64,000 bases of DNA from Promerops cafer (GCA_013398275.1 VZSE01014383.1:1-64000); one strand, 5' to 3'. Numbered from the stretch's first letter, positions 21,934-33,179 are shown. Numbers and translations: made by a program. The notes: a model not told the origin generated them from the letters alone.

Positions 21934-23585
21934 CCTGGAATCACCGCTGGCTCGTTCCTCTTAGCACCGGTCAAAACATGGCGGGGAGATGAGGAAACTC
22001 CAAGGTTTCCTGCCATGTCCAGGAGGACCACAAGCAGCCGGAATTCTTATTTTTGGAAGGAATAAACCCTGCCCTGGGTAATGATCCAGGATTAGCAAGG
22101 TGCTTAATTATGTGGTTGAGTCTCAGCCCGGGAACAATTCTGGAGCAGCCGTGCCATGGTTTTATTCCAGGTGAGCGGCTCCGGCGCTGCCGGATGAGGA
22201 GGAGGAGGGATCCCACGGGAGCCCTTGGCCACACACAGTGGTGCCATGTTGTGGGTGACTGGCAGACCCCTGGGACGTTCTCCAGAGCTACAGGAACACC
22301 CTTTTTGCAGCATGATCCCCAATTAGCTCCTAATTGGCCAGCAAATCCTGACGGATACACAGCCCCACACGGAGAGCTCATGAGAGGCAATAATTTGGGA
22401 TACTCCCTGTACCTTTCTGCTGCGTGGGCTGGGAATTCGTCAGGACCATGGAGCTTGTTTGGCCCTTTTCTGTCACTGGTTATGGAAGATGTTGCCATCA
22501 TTAAACAGGAAGCAAATAAAGGCTGAAATCCAAATTTTCCCATCTGGGAACTGCAGTGGTTTTGTCAGTGTGAAAAGGCTTGGAAAACACTGGGTGGAAA
22601 ATATTTCCCTTCCTCCCGAGCTCTCCTGCCTTGGATTTGTCTTTGTCTGTGTTGATTGAGGTTTTATGGTGACCACAGGGAGATGGAGGCTGAGTGGTTC
22701 CGGCCATCCAAAATCCATCCACATTTGCTGGTACCCAAACACGGAGGATTTTGGGAAAGGTGGGAGGACAGGCAGGTGAAGGAAGCAGGTGAGCAACCTG
22801 AAGCTTCTTTTGTGTTGCTAAACTTCTGCCATGATCTAGGACAGTGCGCGGACAAACTGCGCCTGCATTTGGTCGCTGCTCTTCAGTTGGGTTTTGCTCT
22901 GGCCTCAACAGAAATGTGGTCAATGACCTCTGGGAAAAAAACACGTGAAGGAATTGTTGGCTCTTGGCATCTCCCTGTGCTCAGTTCCTCCTGTTTTAAT
23001 TGCTCTGAGTTTATTAACAATGGGCAGCTCTACATTTTGTGGTTGGCCACCTTAATGTGCCTTGAAAATGGGTTTTGAAATGGGGGGCTCTAAGGCAAAC
23101 CCCAGACTTGGACAAGGAGCCTTCCCGAGCCATCCCTGCTCCAAAAACAGGGAGTGAGCTGCTGCCTGCACCCTTTTCAGCAATGCCAGAAATTTCTGAT
23201 CCTCCTGACGCACTCGAGAACAATCTTATCACGGTAACATCCACTTCATGAATGGCAAAACCAGAGCAATAAATTACCCAATTCGTTTTAATTACAAGTT
23301 GAGAAGAAATTCAGCAGCTCGTTGTGTAACGATCGAGCAACGCCCCTGGCACAACCCAGAGCTCTGGCAGGGCTGGGCACAGCGTTTCTAGAAAGGCTGG
23401 CTGGGGCTTTGCCACCAGCAGGTGGAGGTGCCTCCCTCAGGGGCGGCCTTTTAGGGCCAAATGGGGAAAAAAAAGGAGTTCTTTTTCTACAGGACTCTTT
23501 GTCTCAAAACCTCTCCCAAATTATGGATTGTGGTGGCTCAAATGTAGTCACAGACTGATCCGGACACAGCTGTGCCATCATGAAC
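21934..23585. other. Intergenic stretch between two Cys-His genes
   Basis: AT-richer unique sequence. No gene, RNA or clear repeat was recognised. Confidence 0.5.
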
Positions 23586-23591
23586 AAAGAG

Positions 23592-23597
23592 TTTATT
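23592..23597 (-). terminator. Polyadenylation signal of the Cys-His protein gene at 23754
   Basis: TTTATT on + (AATAAA on -), about 160 bp after the stop codon. Confidence 0.7.
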
Positions 23598-23753
23598 TCA
23601 GCACCCACAGAGAAGCTCAGGACAGGTTACAGGACTCACCAGGGGAGGGGAAGGACACATTTTCCTTGGAAATTGCTGGGGACATGCAAAGCTTTCCGAA
23701 CATGGCACAGGATCCAGGGCATTCCTGTGGATCACCTGCAGCTGATGGGGTGA

Positions 23754-24182
23754 TCACTTCATCTTTGAGGATACTTGGTAGATTTGCTGCTGGCACTCCT
23801 GTGGCTGTCCATGGCAGGATCCCCCGCTGCTCCCGTGGCAGCCGGATCCGCCACTGCTTCCATGGCATCCAGATCCGCTGCTCCCCTGGCAACCGGATCC
23901 GCTGCTCCTGTGGCAGCCAGATCCGCTGCTCCTGTGGCAGCCAGATCCGCTGCTCCCGTGGCAACCAGATCCGCTGCTCCTGTGGCAGCCAGATCCACTG
24001 CTGCCATGGCAGCCGGATCCGCCACTGCTCCCGTGGCAACTGGATCCACTGCTCCTGTGGCAGCCAGATCCACTGCTGCCATGGCAGCCAGATCCGCTGC
24101 TCCCGTGGCAACCGGATCCGCTGCTGTGGCAGGAAGACCGTTCCTGCTGGTGGCACTGGTCCTTGTCCTGGCGGGAGCACAT
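23754..24182 (-). CDS. EDC protein with Cys-His repeats (EDCH-type), paralogue of the 20277 gene
   Basis: A single coding exon of 142 residues. It starts MCSRQDKDQCHQQERSSCH, 10 nt after the acceptor cccagcag (exon 2 begins at 24192). The body is about 14 repeats of the form GCHGSSGS or GCHRSSGS (8 residues, 24 nt). The end is CQQQIYQVSSKMK. The start (MCSRQ-D/E-KDQCH) and the last three residues match the gene at 20277, so the two are tandem duplicates whose repeat cores have since been reworked. Probable role: a cornified-envelope or feather/scale matrix precursor with disulfide and transglutaminase cross-links (family inference). Exon 1 ends at 24689; a CR1 piece lies in the intron. Confidence 0.82.
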   Translation of the reverse strand: MCSRQDKDQCHQQERSSCHSSGSGCHGSSGSGCHGSSGSGCHRSSGSSCHGSSGGSGCHGSSGSGCHRSSGSGCHGSSGSGCHRSSGSGCHRSSGSGCQGSSGSGCHGSSGGSGCHGSSGGSCHGQPQECQQQIYQVSSKMK

Positions 24183-24239
24183 GGTTGGAGACCTGCTGGG
24201 AAAACTCATCCGTAAGTGAAGGCAAAGACCAGGGATGCT

Positions 24240-24390
24240 GGAAATGTCCAAGGCTGTGTTGGATGGGACTTGGAGCACCCTGGGATGTGCTGGTGGGGGG
24301 TCTCCTTAAAATCAGAGAGCTGATTTTAAGGTTCCTTCTAACCCAACCCTTTCCATGGTTCCATGATTCCATAATTCCATGATCACACAA
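24240..24390 (+). mobile_element. CR1 fragment in intron of the 23754 gene
   Basis: ggaaatgtccaaggctgtgt ... aaggttccttctaacccaac with a ccatgattccataattccatg end, the CR1 3' terminus. Confidence 0.65.
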
Positions 24391-24758
24391 TTCTAAGCCA
24401 AGTTCTTGAACCGGAGAAGAGTTATCACCGCACATCTGCCCGTGGTGGCCTCTTTGGGCAAGCCTTTCTCTTGTACATCGGAGAGAAGTTAAAAGAGAAG
24501 AGCTGGGCAGACTCCAGAGCAAGACACGCAGAGTCCTCTGCCACCCAAGCCAGGAGTTTTTGTGTTTTCCTACTCGGCAGAAGGACTGAGATGGAGATAG
24601 GAGGTGGAAGAGAAGTGCCCGAGAGCTCAGGACTGGGGAGAAGCGGGAGAGCATTAAAAGAGCAGAAGTCTGATGGATCTGCACTCACCTGGATCAGAAG
24701 GAGCTCGAGACGAGACGCTGAGGAGCTGAGACGCTGAGGAGAAACGCGGAGCGAGGGC

Positions 24759-24766
24759 TTTTAAAG
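24759..24766 (-). promoter_or_regulatory. TATA-like box of the 23754 gene
   Basis: TTTTAAAG on + reads CTTTAAAA on -. It is a variant of the TATAAAAG seen at sister genes, 70 bp before the exon 1 donor at 24689. Confidence 0.55.
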
Positions 24767-24789
24767 CCTGGCTCGGGCTTCCCCTCCGG

Positions 24790-26600
24790 AAACGAGATGG
24801 GGCCCCACTGGAGGGACCTGATTGCTCAGCACCCCGAGCACTTGGCTAATTGGGAGTTTTTGCGCTGCTGTTTTGACACACGGAGCAGATCGATATCCTG
24901 ACATTCCTCTTGTTACTCCATAAAAATGTTAATTGCCCACCACGCCTGGCCCGTTCGGGGCGCGAGGCTGGGGAGAGTTCGGATGGTTTTTGTCGCCTTT
25001 GACTGCGGCATTTACCTGTTCCTTGTGCCCAAAGTTAGAGGGTGGGAAGGTGGGATTGTGGGGTGGAATTGTGGGGTTGTAAAGGAAACCCAGAAATAAA
25101 AGGAAAGGGAACAAAAAAGGCCATGGTGGTGGGTGGCAAAAATAAACATATTTGGACAGGGTGTTGCATCAAAGAAACACCAAAAATTCTCAATAAAGTC
25201 AGCAAAGAAGCACTGTTGTAAAAGCAGCGTTGGAATTTTTCAAGCCAGTCCTTTCTTTTCTCAAAGGCTTTCAACCCAAACAGAAGGAATTTAAAGCCCC
25301 GTAGGATGCAGAAAACATCCTGGTAGGAGCAGGAGGACATCGGGATCTGCGTCTTTAACGCTCTGCTTTGGGGACACAGGTGTCTTTCTGCCCATGGAGA
25401 GCGCCAGGCCTGATCTCCTGCAGGACTCTAGAGGCCACTGTGATATTAAAAGTATCCTGGATTGAATTAAAAATAAACCACAGAGTCCAGGAGACTCCTT
25501 GGACCCCAGCAGAGCTGAATCACTGGAATTGATAGATGAGGAAATCCGAATGCGACTCGGGATATTTCACAAACATCGGGAGAAATGAAATCCTTGTGAA
25601 ACTCATTATTCACGATTAATTACAGCCCTGATTCTGTGGATGGGGATAAACCTGTTCCATCGTTTGTCTCAGCAATGGAGACAAACACCTGAGCAGGGCC
25701 TGGGGGCACCTGGGCCCACGAATGGGACAGGACTGTGCTGACCCTACAGCTGGTCTCTGTATCCCCTACAAAGCTCCTGTTCCTTGGAGAGGCATCCCTG
25801 GATCCATGGATACCATTCTGAGTGGGAAGTGGCTTTTTTGGGGTACTTAGTTGGTTTTATGAAGGAATTGCCTTCGCAGAGGTTGGCGAGGGAGGCTTGG
25901 GGCAGTGTCAGGCTGTGTCATCAGTCCCCAGGTGTCCACCCCTAAAACCCCCACCCTGCACCTGCTTTTGCTCCTTTTCCGGGTCCTGCAGGAGAAATCC
26001 GCAGCGGTGACCCTGGGAAGTGGCTGATGGTGCCGTGTGCCACATCCTGACACCAGGAGGGGATGGAGGCCCTCGCCTGGGCTGGGTGAGGTGCCAGGAG
26101 CCTCCGAGCACGCCGTGCTGGCACTCACAGTGGCTCCAGATCCCCGCTTTGCCACAGAAATCCTCCCAGGCAATTCCTCTCCCAGCCCGAGCAGACCCTA
26201 CCAGGAATTTGGGTCCTTTCACCCTGTTAGAGCCATTCTCAAATCTTCTTCCTGCCTTTTTTTCCCAGGGCCTTTTTTGGAGGTTTACGGTGCAAATTCA
26301 GCTGTACCCGTTGCCTCATGGTCCCCAACAGACCCTCTGCTTTTTCCCTCTCTGATGAAATGTGGATTTTTCTTACACAACTTTAGTAATATTTGATTAC
26401 TCTCTTGCATGAACATCCCGTGATGAAAACTGTTACTTTACCAACCAGGAAATTGTCTGGAGTGGGAATGAGGAGCCACCAGGTGGAACCAACCCGGAGC
26501 CTCCTTGTGAGGGCGGACGAGGCCGCTGCAAACCCAGCTTTGGCCACCAGAAGGACCAGAAGCCACTCGGACGGAAGAATAGGAAGAAACACGGATGCGA
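24790..26600. other. Intergenic stretch upstream of the 23754 gene
   Basis: No gene, RNA or full repeat was recognised over about 1.8 kb. Confidence 0.5.
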
Positions 26601-26621
26601 GGTGGGCTTGAGCCAGCGTTT

Positions 26622-26627
26622 TTTATT
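26622..26627 (-). terminator. EDWM: Polyadenylation signal of EDWM
   Basis: TTTATT on + (AATAAA on -), about 180 bp after the stop. A second hexamer overlaps the stop codon itself (26806-26811). Confidence 0.65.
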
Positions 26628-26806
26628 GCCTCCACGTCTGCTGTGAAATGAGGTGAAGAGCATTTCAAATTTCACAGAGTCCGCGGGTCACAACTTCAGA
26701 GCCCGTTACAAGCTGAGGGGCAGAGCAGAGATCGGTGACAGCGCAGGACAGGGACACGGGGCAAGAGGGACAAGCTCCCTTTGTTTCCCCTCACTCCTCA
26801 CGTCCT

Positions 26807-27598
26807 TTATTTGATCTTCCGGGCTGGCACTTTGCAGATCTGCTTCTGCTGCTGCTGGGGGATGCCCTTGGCCACGGGCACGCAGCCCTGCTGGACCGGA
26901 GGGGGACAGGGACAGGGGCAGATCTGCACCGGAGTGGGACAGCTCTGCACTGGGGCAGGACAGGGACAGCTCTGCACCGGAGTGGGACAGGGACAGCTCT
27001 GCACTGGGATGCTCTGCACTGGTGGGGGACAGCTCTGCACTGGGATGCTCTGCACTGGTGGGGGACAGCTCTGCACTGGGATGCTCTGCACGGGCTTCCC
27101 ACAGCACGGCTTCCCGCCCTGGGCCGCTGGCCCGTGGCACCTCTCGGAGCACACGGACCTCCCGTAGCCCTGGCAGCCCCCCGAGCCCCCGTAGCTGTAC
27201 GTGGGCCTCCTGACACAGCTGGCCCCCCCTCCGTGGCACGAGCCCGAGGAGCCCTGGCACCTCTCGGAGCACACGGACCTCCCGTAGCCCTGGCAGCCCC
27301 CCGAGCCCCCGTAGCTGTACGTGGGCCTCCTGACGCAGCCGGAGCCCCCTCCATGGCACGAGCCTGAGGAGGTGGAGTAGCCGGAGCAGCGCTCGGAGCA
27401 GCGGGGCTGCCGGTAGCCGTAGTGCCGGTAGTCGTGGCCCCTCATGCCCTCCACGCCCTCGCCGTGGCAGCCTGAGGAGCAGCAGTTGGCGTAGCCATAG
27501 CGGAACGGCGTGCGCCGCGTGTCCAGCCAGGATCCCGAGGGATCGTACCAGGTGGAGTTCAGGTTGAAGTAGGATTCTCTTCCGGAGGAGTAAATCAT
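26807..27598 (-). CDS. EDWM: EDWM, epidermal differentiation protein with WYDP motif
   Basis: A single coding exon of 263 residues. It starts MIYSSGRESYFNLNSTWYDP after an acceptor ttttccag (exon 2 from 27619). The WYDP motif near residue 17 is the family hallmark and is followed by SGSWLDTRR. A Gly/Tyr/Cys/Ser-rich middle holds two copies of a 40-residue unit containing CVRRPTYSYGGSGGCQGYGR (120-bp direct repeat, ctctcggagc at 27141 and 27261). Next come Pro/Val/Gln/Cys repeats of the PPVQSIPVQSC type, then a Q/K end (QQQKQICKVPARKIK). EDWM is a known sauropsid EDC gene. Gln, Lys and many Cys suggest transglutaminase and disulfide cross-linking in cornified cells. Exon 1 ends at 27968. Confidence 0.88.
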   Translation of the reverse strand: MIYSSGRESYFNLNSTWYDPSGSWLDTRRTPFRYGYANCCSSGCHGEGVEGMRGHDYRHYGYRQPRCSERCSGYSTSSGSCHGGGSGCVRRPTYSYGGSGGCQGYGRSVCSERCQGSSGSCHGGGASCVRRPTYSYGGSGGCQGYGRSVCSERCHGPAAQGGKPCCGKPVQSIPVQSCPPPVQSIPVQSCPPPVQSIPVQSCPCPTPVQSCPCPAPVQSCPTPVQICPCPCPPPVQQGCVPVAKGIPQQQQKQICKVPARKIK

Positions 27599-28033
27599 GT
27601 TGGGGCTGTGGGGAAAAACCTGGAAAAGAGGTGGGTTGGTGTCAGCATCTGCTCTGATTCCGCTTAATTTCCCATAAAACACCTCTTATCCTGAGAGCCT
27701 GGATCCAGAGGAAATTCCTGCAGTTGCCCAGCACTGGTCAGATTGCATCCAAACCTCATCCAAATCCTCCTTCCGACCTTCCCTTTCCATTTTTCACCTC
27801 CACGAACAAAACCAACCATAGGGCACTGCCACATGTGGCGGCGCCGCTGTAAATCCCACCCCCAGCTCCCTCAAGAGCTTCTCCTGTGGCAGAGCGTGGT
27901 CTGGAGGTCCAGGTGTGACCTCCCAAATCCAGACCCCCATCCAAAAAGGGACTTGGCTGAGTCTCACCAGTTCTCAAGTGAAGGCAGGCGCTGCCCAGGG
28001 GAGCAGAATGTGCGAGGCCAAGGGGCCGAGGGC

Positions 28034-28040
28034 TTTTATA
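28034..28040 (-). promoter_or_regulatory. EDWM: TATA box of EDWM
   Basis: TTTTATA on +; the donor of exon 1 (gaactg|gtgaga) is 66 bp downstream at 27968. Confidence 0.75.
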
Positions 28041-28499
28041 GAGCTCCAAGTGTTCCCCTGTACATGAAACACGCAGCAGGAACGAGGATTAAATTATTTA
28101 TTGGCAAAACATCTCCTCCATTTGGATGCTGTTCCCAGTGCCTGGCATGTTCTGCTTGACTCACGATTTCTGATAAGCATCTTTTAATTATAACATCAGT
28201 CCCCAGCGGGGCACATAAAAGACTGAGATGGCCTAAGCCACTCTTTGGCTGTGTGAGACAGGTAATGAAGGACTTATTCACGCTCTCCAGGGGAGCAGGA
28301 CACTGACGGGTGACCTGTGAGTCAGGAGCGGTGATGGCAGCGCTCTGACCCTCCCCTCCTGCTGCCCGTGAGGAGCATTTCCAGGTGAAGCACGAGCAGG
28401 TGATGGGAAGAGCCAGCTCAGAGTCACCAAAAGGAAATTGTGCCCGTTGGTTTCGGTGATGAAGGGGTTGGGTCTGGGCATGAGGGAGCGAGGGCGGGG

Positions 28500-29125
28500 A
28501 GGGCCTGACACAGCTTTTCCAGGGAATTTCTGGCTGCCTCATTCCTGGAAGTGTCCAAGGCAAGGTTGGACAGGGCTGGGCTCGTGGAAGGTGTCCCTGC
28601 CTGTGGGGGTTGGAGTGAGATGATCCCTAAGGTCCCTTCCAACCCAAATCATTCCACGATTCTGTTTCTTCTCCATTCTGCATTCCAGACTTGCCCCTCC
28701 CCTCATCCCCAAGATGTTTTTTCGAGGTCCCTCCGAACCCAAACCATTCCACGGCTGCATGGTTCTGAGTGTGATGATGGTGCTGCCCCGACTTCTGTGA
28801 GGTTTTTGGCACAGTCTCCCACAGCAGCCTCGGGGTTAAACTGGTGGAGGCTTGGACTGGGGGGATGAACCACGTGGGGGTGAAAAAGTGGCAGATTCTG
28901 GTGCTGGTGCTGTTTAACACCTTCATTAAATCCCTGGATAATGGGATGGACTTGGAAAATCCTCAGGTGGCGCCAGATTGGGGTGAGGGGCTGGAATTGC
29001 TGGAGGAAGAGTCCCGTGGCTGGGATGGGGTAACTGGGATGCAGGGGCTGGTGAAAAACAGCTTGGGAGATAAACTGGATCAAACTGGACCTGGAAGTGA
29101 GGCCTGAGCTGGCCCTTGGTCTGTG
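28500..29125 (+). mobile_element. Degraded CR1 copies
   Basis: 28500-28675 is a CR1 3' end (gatgatccctaaggtccctt, then a cattccacgattctg end), followed by a second small end at 28720-28770. 28785-29120 resembles the end of CR1 ORF2 and its 3' UTR (cacagtctcccacagcagcc, then gctgtttaacaccttcatta). Confidence 0.7.
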
Positions 29126-29865
29126 GGCCCTGAGTCACCATGCTGGGAAAAGGCTGGGAAGAAAACCCCTGATAAAAAAAGGGCTCTCCTAAGGTAAATT
29201 TCACAGGTAAGTGGTTTTTTATTTGGCTAGGATTAGACACGAGAAAAATAAATTGTTGTGACGAAGAAAACGAGGATGAGTTTCCTTTTTTTTTCCTTCC
29301 CAGTTCTCCGTGGTGGTTGTGTGAGGACACGCCTGGGCGATGCCCAGGCAGCACAAAGAAATTCAATTATTTATTTTCATGCGCTTTGCGGGAGGCTTTT
29401 GCGGCAAAGTGAGGAGAAGGAGCAGGTTACCCGTGTGCCTGCAGGAGCCTGGCCTGCACCTTCCTGCAGGAGAGAAAAGGCATCCCCGGCATGCACAGCC
29501 GCCCCTCCCGTGCCGGGCCACGCGCTCATCATCATAATTAACATTTAAATGAGGATGCCCTCCCCGTGCACTGCTTCCATCCCGGGGATGGAGGTGCTGG
29601 CACGGCCACAGAGCAGGTGTTGGTGCCCGGATCTGCCCATGCCGGGGTCCCGGGGTGGGTAAACCACTGTGGGGAGGATTTTCCACTGCCCAGCCTGGAG
29701 AAACCTCTGCAGCCAGAGCTGAAACCCTCCCGTGGGAGCCCTGATTCTGATTCAAATGTATGAGTTTCCTCGGGAGAGTTTTAATGCCTTTCAACATCTC
29801 ATTGTAATGTCGGTGATGCTTGTGGGGGCAAGAAAGAGAGGAACCAAGGGTTTGCTAAATATTTT
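29126..29865. other. Intergenic stretch between EDWM and the Pro/Cys-rich gene
   Basis: No gene or repeat was recognised. Confidence 0.45.
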
Positions 29866-29870
29866 TCAGC

Positions 29871-29876
29871 TTTATT
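29871..29876 (-). terminator. Polyadenylation signal of the Pro/Cys-rich EDC gene
   Basis: TTTATT on + (AATAAA on -), about 390 bp after the stop, giving the longest 3' UTR in this cluster. Confidence 0.6.
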
Positions 29877-30264
29877 CTTGAATACACGGGGAGGAGATAA
29901 AATTGCAGGAGTCCGTGAGGCTCCTGCGGTCACAGAGGTTCTTTTTTTCCTCGTAAAGTCCTGGAGCTGCTTTCAAACAACCTTGAAATCACAGCGCAGT
30001 GAAGCCCGGGAGAAGGCAAAGCCGGGGCAGCTCCCCCGTGTCCGGGCGTCCTCGGCAGGGGGAACACCCCGCTCTGCTCCCCAGGGAAAACCAAAGCCCC
30101 GCAGGGGAGGAGGCCGGGAATTTAAAGTGTCGGTGCTGGGGACCGCGGACCCCAAATCTGATGTGCAAAGAGCAGCAACGAGCCCAGAGCGGAGGTGGGA
30201 GCATCCTTTAGGCCGGGGGCGAATCCCCCCAGCCCAGCCACGAGCCGGGGAGGGGTCCCTGGGC

Positions 30265-30864
30265 TCAGTTCTTCACGCAGAGCGGCACCAGGGTGACCTG
30301 CTTCTGCTGCTGGTGGCCGGGCTGTGGTGGCAGGGGGACAGCGGCCGGGCAGCAGCGCTGCACGGGTCGGGGGCAGCAGGGCACGGGCCGGGGGCAGCGC
30401 TGCACGCAGGGGCAGCGATGCTGCAGCGGCAGGGGCTGCAGGACCACCGGGGGCTCCTCATCCTCCTCGGGACGCTGCTCCACTCGCCGGCGGGGCTTCC
30501 CGCAGGAATCGGGCTCCGGGCAGGGCGGGCACGGGCGGTGCTGCTCCAGCGGCCGGCGGTGGATTTTCACGGGCGGGGGGCACACGGGGGGCACCGGGCT
30601 CACCTCCACCCGCCGCCGGGGCTTGCAGCTCTGCGGGGGTGGGCAGCAGCGGGGCTGGGGCGGGCACAGCTCGCCGGGCTGGCAGCCCCGGGGCGGGCTC
30701 TGGCAGGAGCCCTCAATGTCGTGGCTGAGGCTGCCCGGGTTGTGGCAGGTCTCGGGGGTGTCGTGGCACTGCCCGGTGGGGCTGGGCCATGTCCAGCCCT
30801 TGTGGCCGCAGCCCGAGCAGTGCTGGCCCAGGTCGTGGTCGGTGCCGCCTTTCTGGTGGAGCAT
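30265..30864 (-). CDS. Pro/Cys-rich EDC protein, family not recognised
   Basis: A single coding exon of 199 residues. The Met lies 1 nt after the acceptor tctgccccag. The N-terminal third is rich in Cys, His and Gly (QHCSGCGHKGWTWPSPTGQC). The middle is Pro/Cys-rich with a twice-used KPRRRVE block at about residues 83 and 127, an acidic patch (RPEEDEEPPVV), then repeated CPRPVPCCPRPVQ. It ends GHQQQKQVTLVPLCVKN. The QQQKQ near the end, the two-exon layout and the place in the cluster show that it is an EDC gene. I do not recognise a named orthologue; Pro-rich EDC proteins (SPRR-like, EDPE-like) are candidates. Exon 1 ends at 31415 and its intron holds a CR1 copy. Confidence 0.8.
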   Translation of the reverse strand: MLHQKGGTDHDLGQHCSGCGHKGWTWPSPTGQCHDTPETCHNPGSLSHDIEGSCQSPPRGCQPGELCPPQPRCCPPPQSCKPRRRVEVSPVPPVCPPPVKIHRRPLEQHRPCPPCPEPDSCGKPRRRVEQRPEEDEEPPVVLQPLPLQHRCPCVQRCPRPVPCCPRPVQRCCPAAVPLPPQPGHQQQKQVTLVPLCVKN

Positions 30865-30894
30865 CCTGGGGCAGAGATCACAGGAGCGGGGAGT

Positions 30895-31260
30895 TACTGA
30901 GGGTGGAAAAAACTCCGGGGTCACCCAGTCCAACCTGCGATGGATCAACGGCGTTTCGCCCAGCCCAGAGCACTGTCCAGGAATTCCTCGGACACCTCCA
31001 GGGATGGGCACTCCAAACATCCCATCCCCAGCCTGCCACATCCCATCCCCACCGCCCTCTCCAGGAGGAATTTCCTCCCGTGCCCAACCTGACCCTGCCC
31101 TGGCACAGCTTCTCTGCTCCTGTCCCTGTTCCCTGGGAGCAGAGCCCGACCCCCCGGCTGTCCCCTCCTGCCAGGGAGTTGTGCGGAGCCCCACATTCCC
31201 CCCGAGCCTCCTTTTCTCCAGGCTGAGCCCCCCCAGTTCCCTCGGGAGCTGCTTCTCCCA
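30895..31260 (-). mobile_element. CR1 LINE 3' end inside intron
   Basis: Inverted CR1: gtccaacctgcgatggatca, then acacctccagggatgggcac, then aggctgagcccccccagttc. It sits in the intron of the Pro/Cys-rich gene in the same orientation as that gene. Confidence 0.85.
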
Positions 31261-31482
31261 TGACTCACAAATCCTTTGCGGGTGACCAAGCCCTTGGGCA
31301 TAAACAGCCTGGGATAAGGAAAACAAAACACCGACGCCTTTTTTTTTTTCTTTTTTTTTGCTATTTCCAAGTTAAAACTGAGGAATCTGAGAGGGCTGAG
31401 AGAATCCAACTCACCCTGCGAGCAGAAACGGACGGGCTGAGCAGGGATTCGGAGTCCTGAGGACAGAGCTGGGGCTGAAAGC

Positions 31483-31489
31483 TTTTATA
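31483..31489 (-). promoter_or_regulatory. TATA box of the Pro/Cys-rich EDC gene
   Basis: TTTTATA on +; the exon 1 donor (cgcagg|gtgagt) is 68 bp downstream at 31415. Confidence 0.75.
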
Positions 31490-31499
31490 CGTGGCCGAG

Positions 31500-33165
31500 C
31501 TCTCCTGGGAATGAGGCACGTCCTGGGAATGAATAGCTGAGCTCTGAGGCCGCTGCCCTGTGTGTGTTTTGTTTCTGGCACTCGCTGTCCGATTAATCAG
31601 CCGCAATTAGCGCCTGCCCCGGTGTGGCCCAGCGCTGTGCAGAGGCAGTGGCCATTATCTCATTAGTCCTGGCCATGCTCCGAAGGGCTCGTGTTAGTCA
31701 GATGGGATCCTGGGATGCCGGGATGCTGAGTGATGCGCCCAGAAGGAGACTCTGCTGGCGGTGGGAAAACCTCAGAAAGGCCCAGGAGTCCTTCCAGAGG
31801 AAGGGGAGGGAATCCAGGGTGGCCCCAGGACAGCGAGGAGCAGCGAGTGTTGCTCCTGTGGGTGGCTGGGAGATGGGAATCCGGGGTCCCCACGGACACC
31901 GGGGGCGGGGGGGACAGTGGCAGGCTGGGGATGGGATGTTTGGAGGTTTATTCCCTGATTTAAATGGATTAATTCGCTCCCAAGTGCGGAGCACCTCGGC
32001 CAAGGAAAAGCCTTTTATGTGTGGAAAGTCTGGAATGGGGACACCAGAGGAGCGGTGACCTCACACAGAAACTATTCCAGGCTTTGCCAAGCACCGTGTC
32101 CACCTTTCTGGCATTTTTGCTTTGATTCACATTCTGTGGAGCTGCTCCATTTTGCATTTCTGTGGCCAAGACATTTTTTTAAGTACCAGGAAAATTCCTC
32201 TCCCAAGAACGCCCCGGGGCTCCAAAGGCATTTCCATGTGGAGCCTCTCTGAGGGATGCTCGGAGCTCTGTCCGGTCGAATTTGGGTTTGAATCACTGGG
32301 AGAAGCATCCGCAGAATTCGGGGGTGTGGCTCCAGCGCTGTGCTGGCACCTGACAGGGCTCTGCTGTAATTTATTCCGTAGCTACGGGAGAAGTGGAATT
32401 GCCTGGCGGGAAGCCATGGGACTCGTGTGGAAAGATGAGAAAGACCTCGGGATCTGTTAGGGCCGAGCAGGATTTTAGGTTTAGAACTCATTGCCAGAGT
32501 CCCAAGTTTATGCTGGGTTTGGATTTTTTTTCCACATTAGAGGAGTTTTGGAGCCACTTCCCGAGGATTTCACAAATCCCCAAGTGCGAATATTGAATTT
32601 CTGGTCTCTTAAAGTTTCCCACATTCTAATAGAACCCAGAGAAAATGACTCAGCATTTCTGGATCCTTCAGGCTGGACCTAAATCTGATCAGCCTGGGCT
32701 AGTGGGAGGTGTCCCTGTCCATGCCAGGGGGTGGGACTGGATGAGCTTTAAAGTCCCTTCCAACCTGAACGATCCTGGTCTATTTAATCAATTTAAGAAC
32801 CCCCTTTAAAAGCTCAGCAAATTCTCTGGAAGGATTCCCATGAGGGAAAAAAGACCTTCAGCTCTGGCTTCAGCACCACAGAGACGCTTTCGTCGCAAAC
32901 GGGATCTCAAATCAGCAGGAGAAAGATGGAACTAAACCGATGCTCCTCTTGCTGAGGTGACATTTTTCACTTGCAAGTCCCATTTTCCCCCAGGTGAGCA
33001 TCGGCCCAGGTGCACCGGGCCGTTGTCATCACAGAATGACAAACAGGCAAAAATTAATTACATTAATCAATTAGGCAAACGCTAAACACACCCCACAGCG
33101 GAGCTACTGTTTAAGGGATAAAGATAAATGAATAAACATAACCCAGGAGTTTGCAGGATCAGAAC
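31500..33165. other. Intergenic stretch before the first EDMPN-type gene
   Basis: No gene was recognised. A small CR1 3' end in + orientation lies at 32690-32780 (ggtgtccctgtccatgccag, then cccttccaacctgaacgatc). Confidence 0.5.
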
Positions 33166-33173
33166 TTACAAAT

Positions 33174-33179
33174 TTTATT
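33174..33179 (-). terminator. Polyadenylation signal of EDMPN-type gene 1
   Basis: TTTATT on + (AATAAA on -), about 250 bp after the stop codon. Confidence 0.7.

Noticed and set aside
28785..29120. Possible independent gene downstream of EDWM
   Set aside because: It resembles the end of CR1 ORF2 and its 3' UTR, so it is taken as a mobile element remnant.
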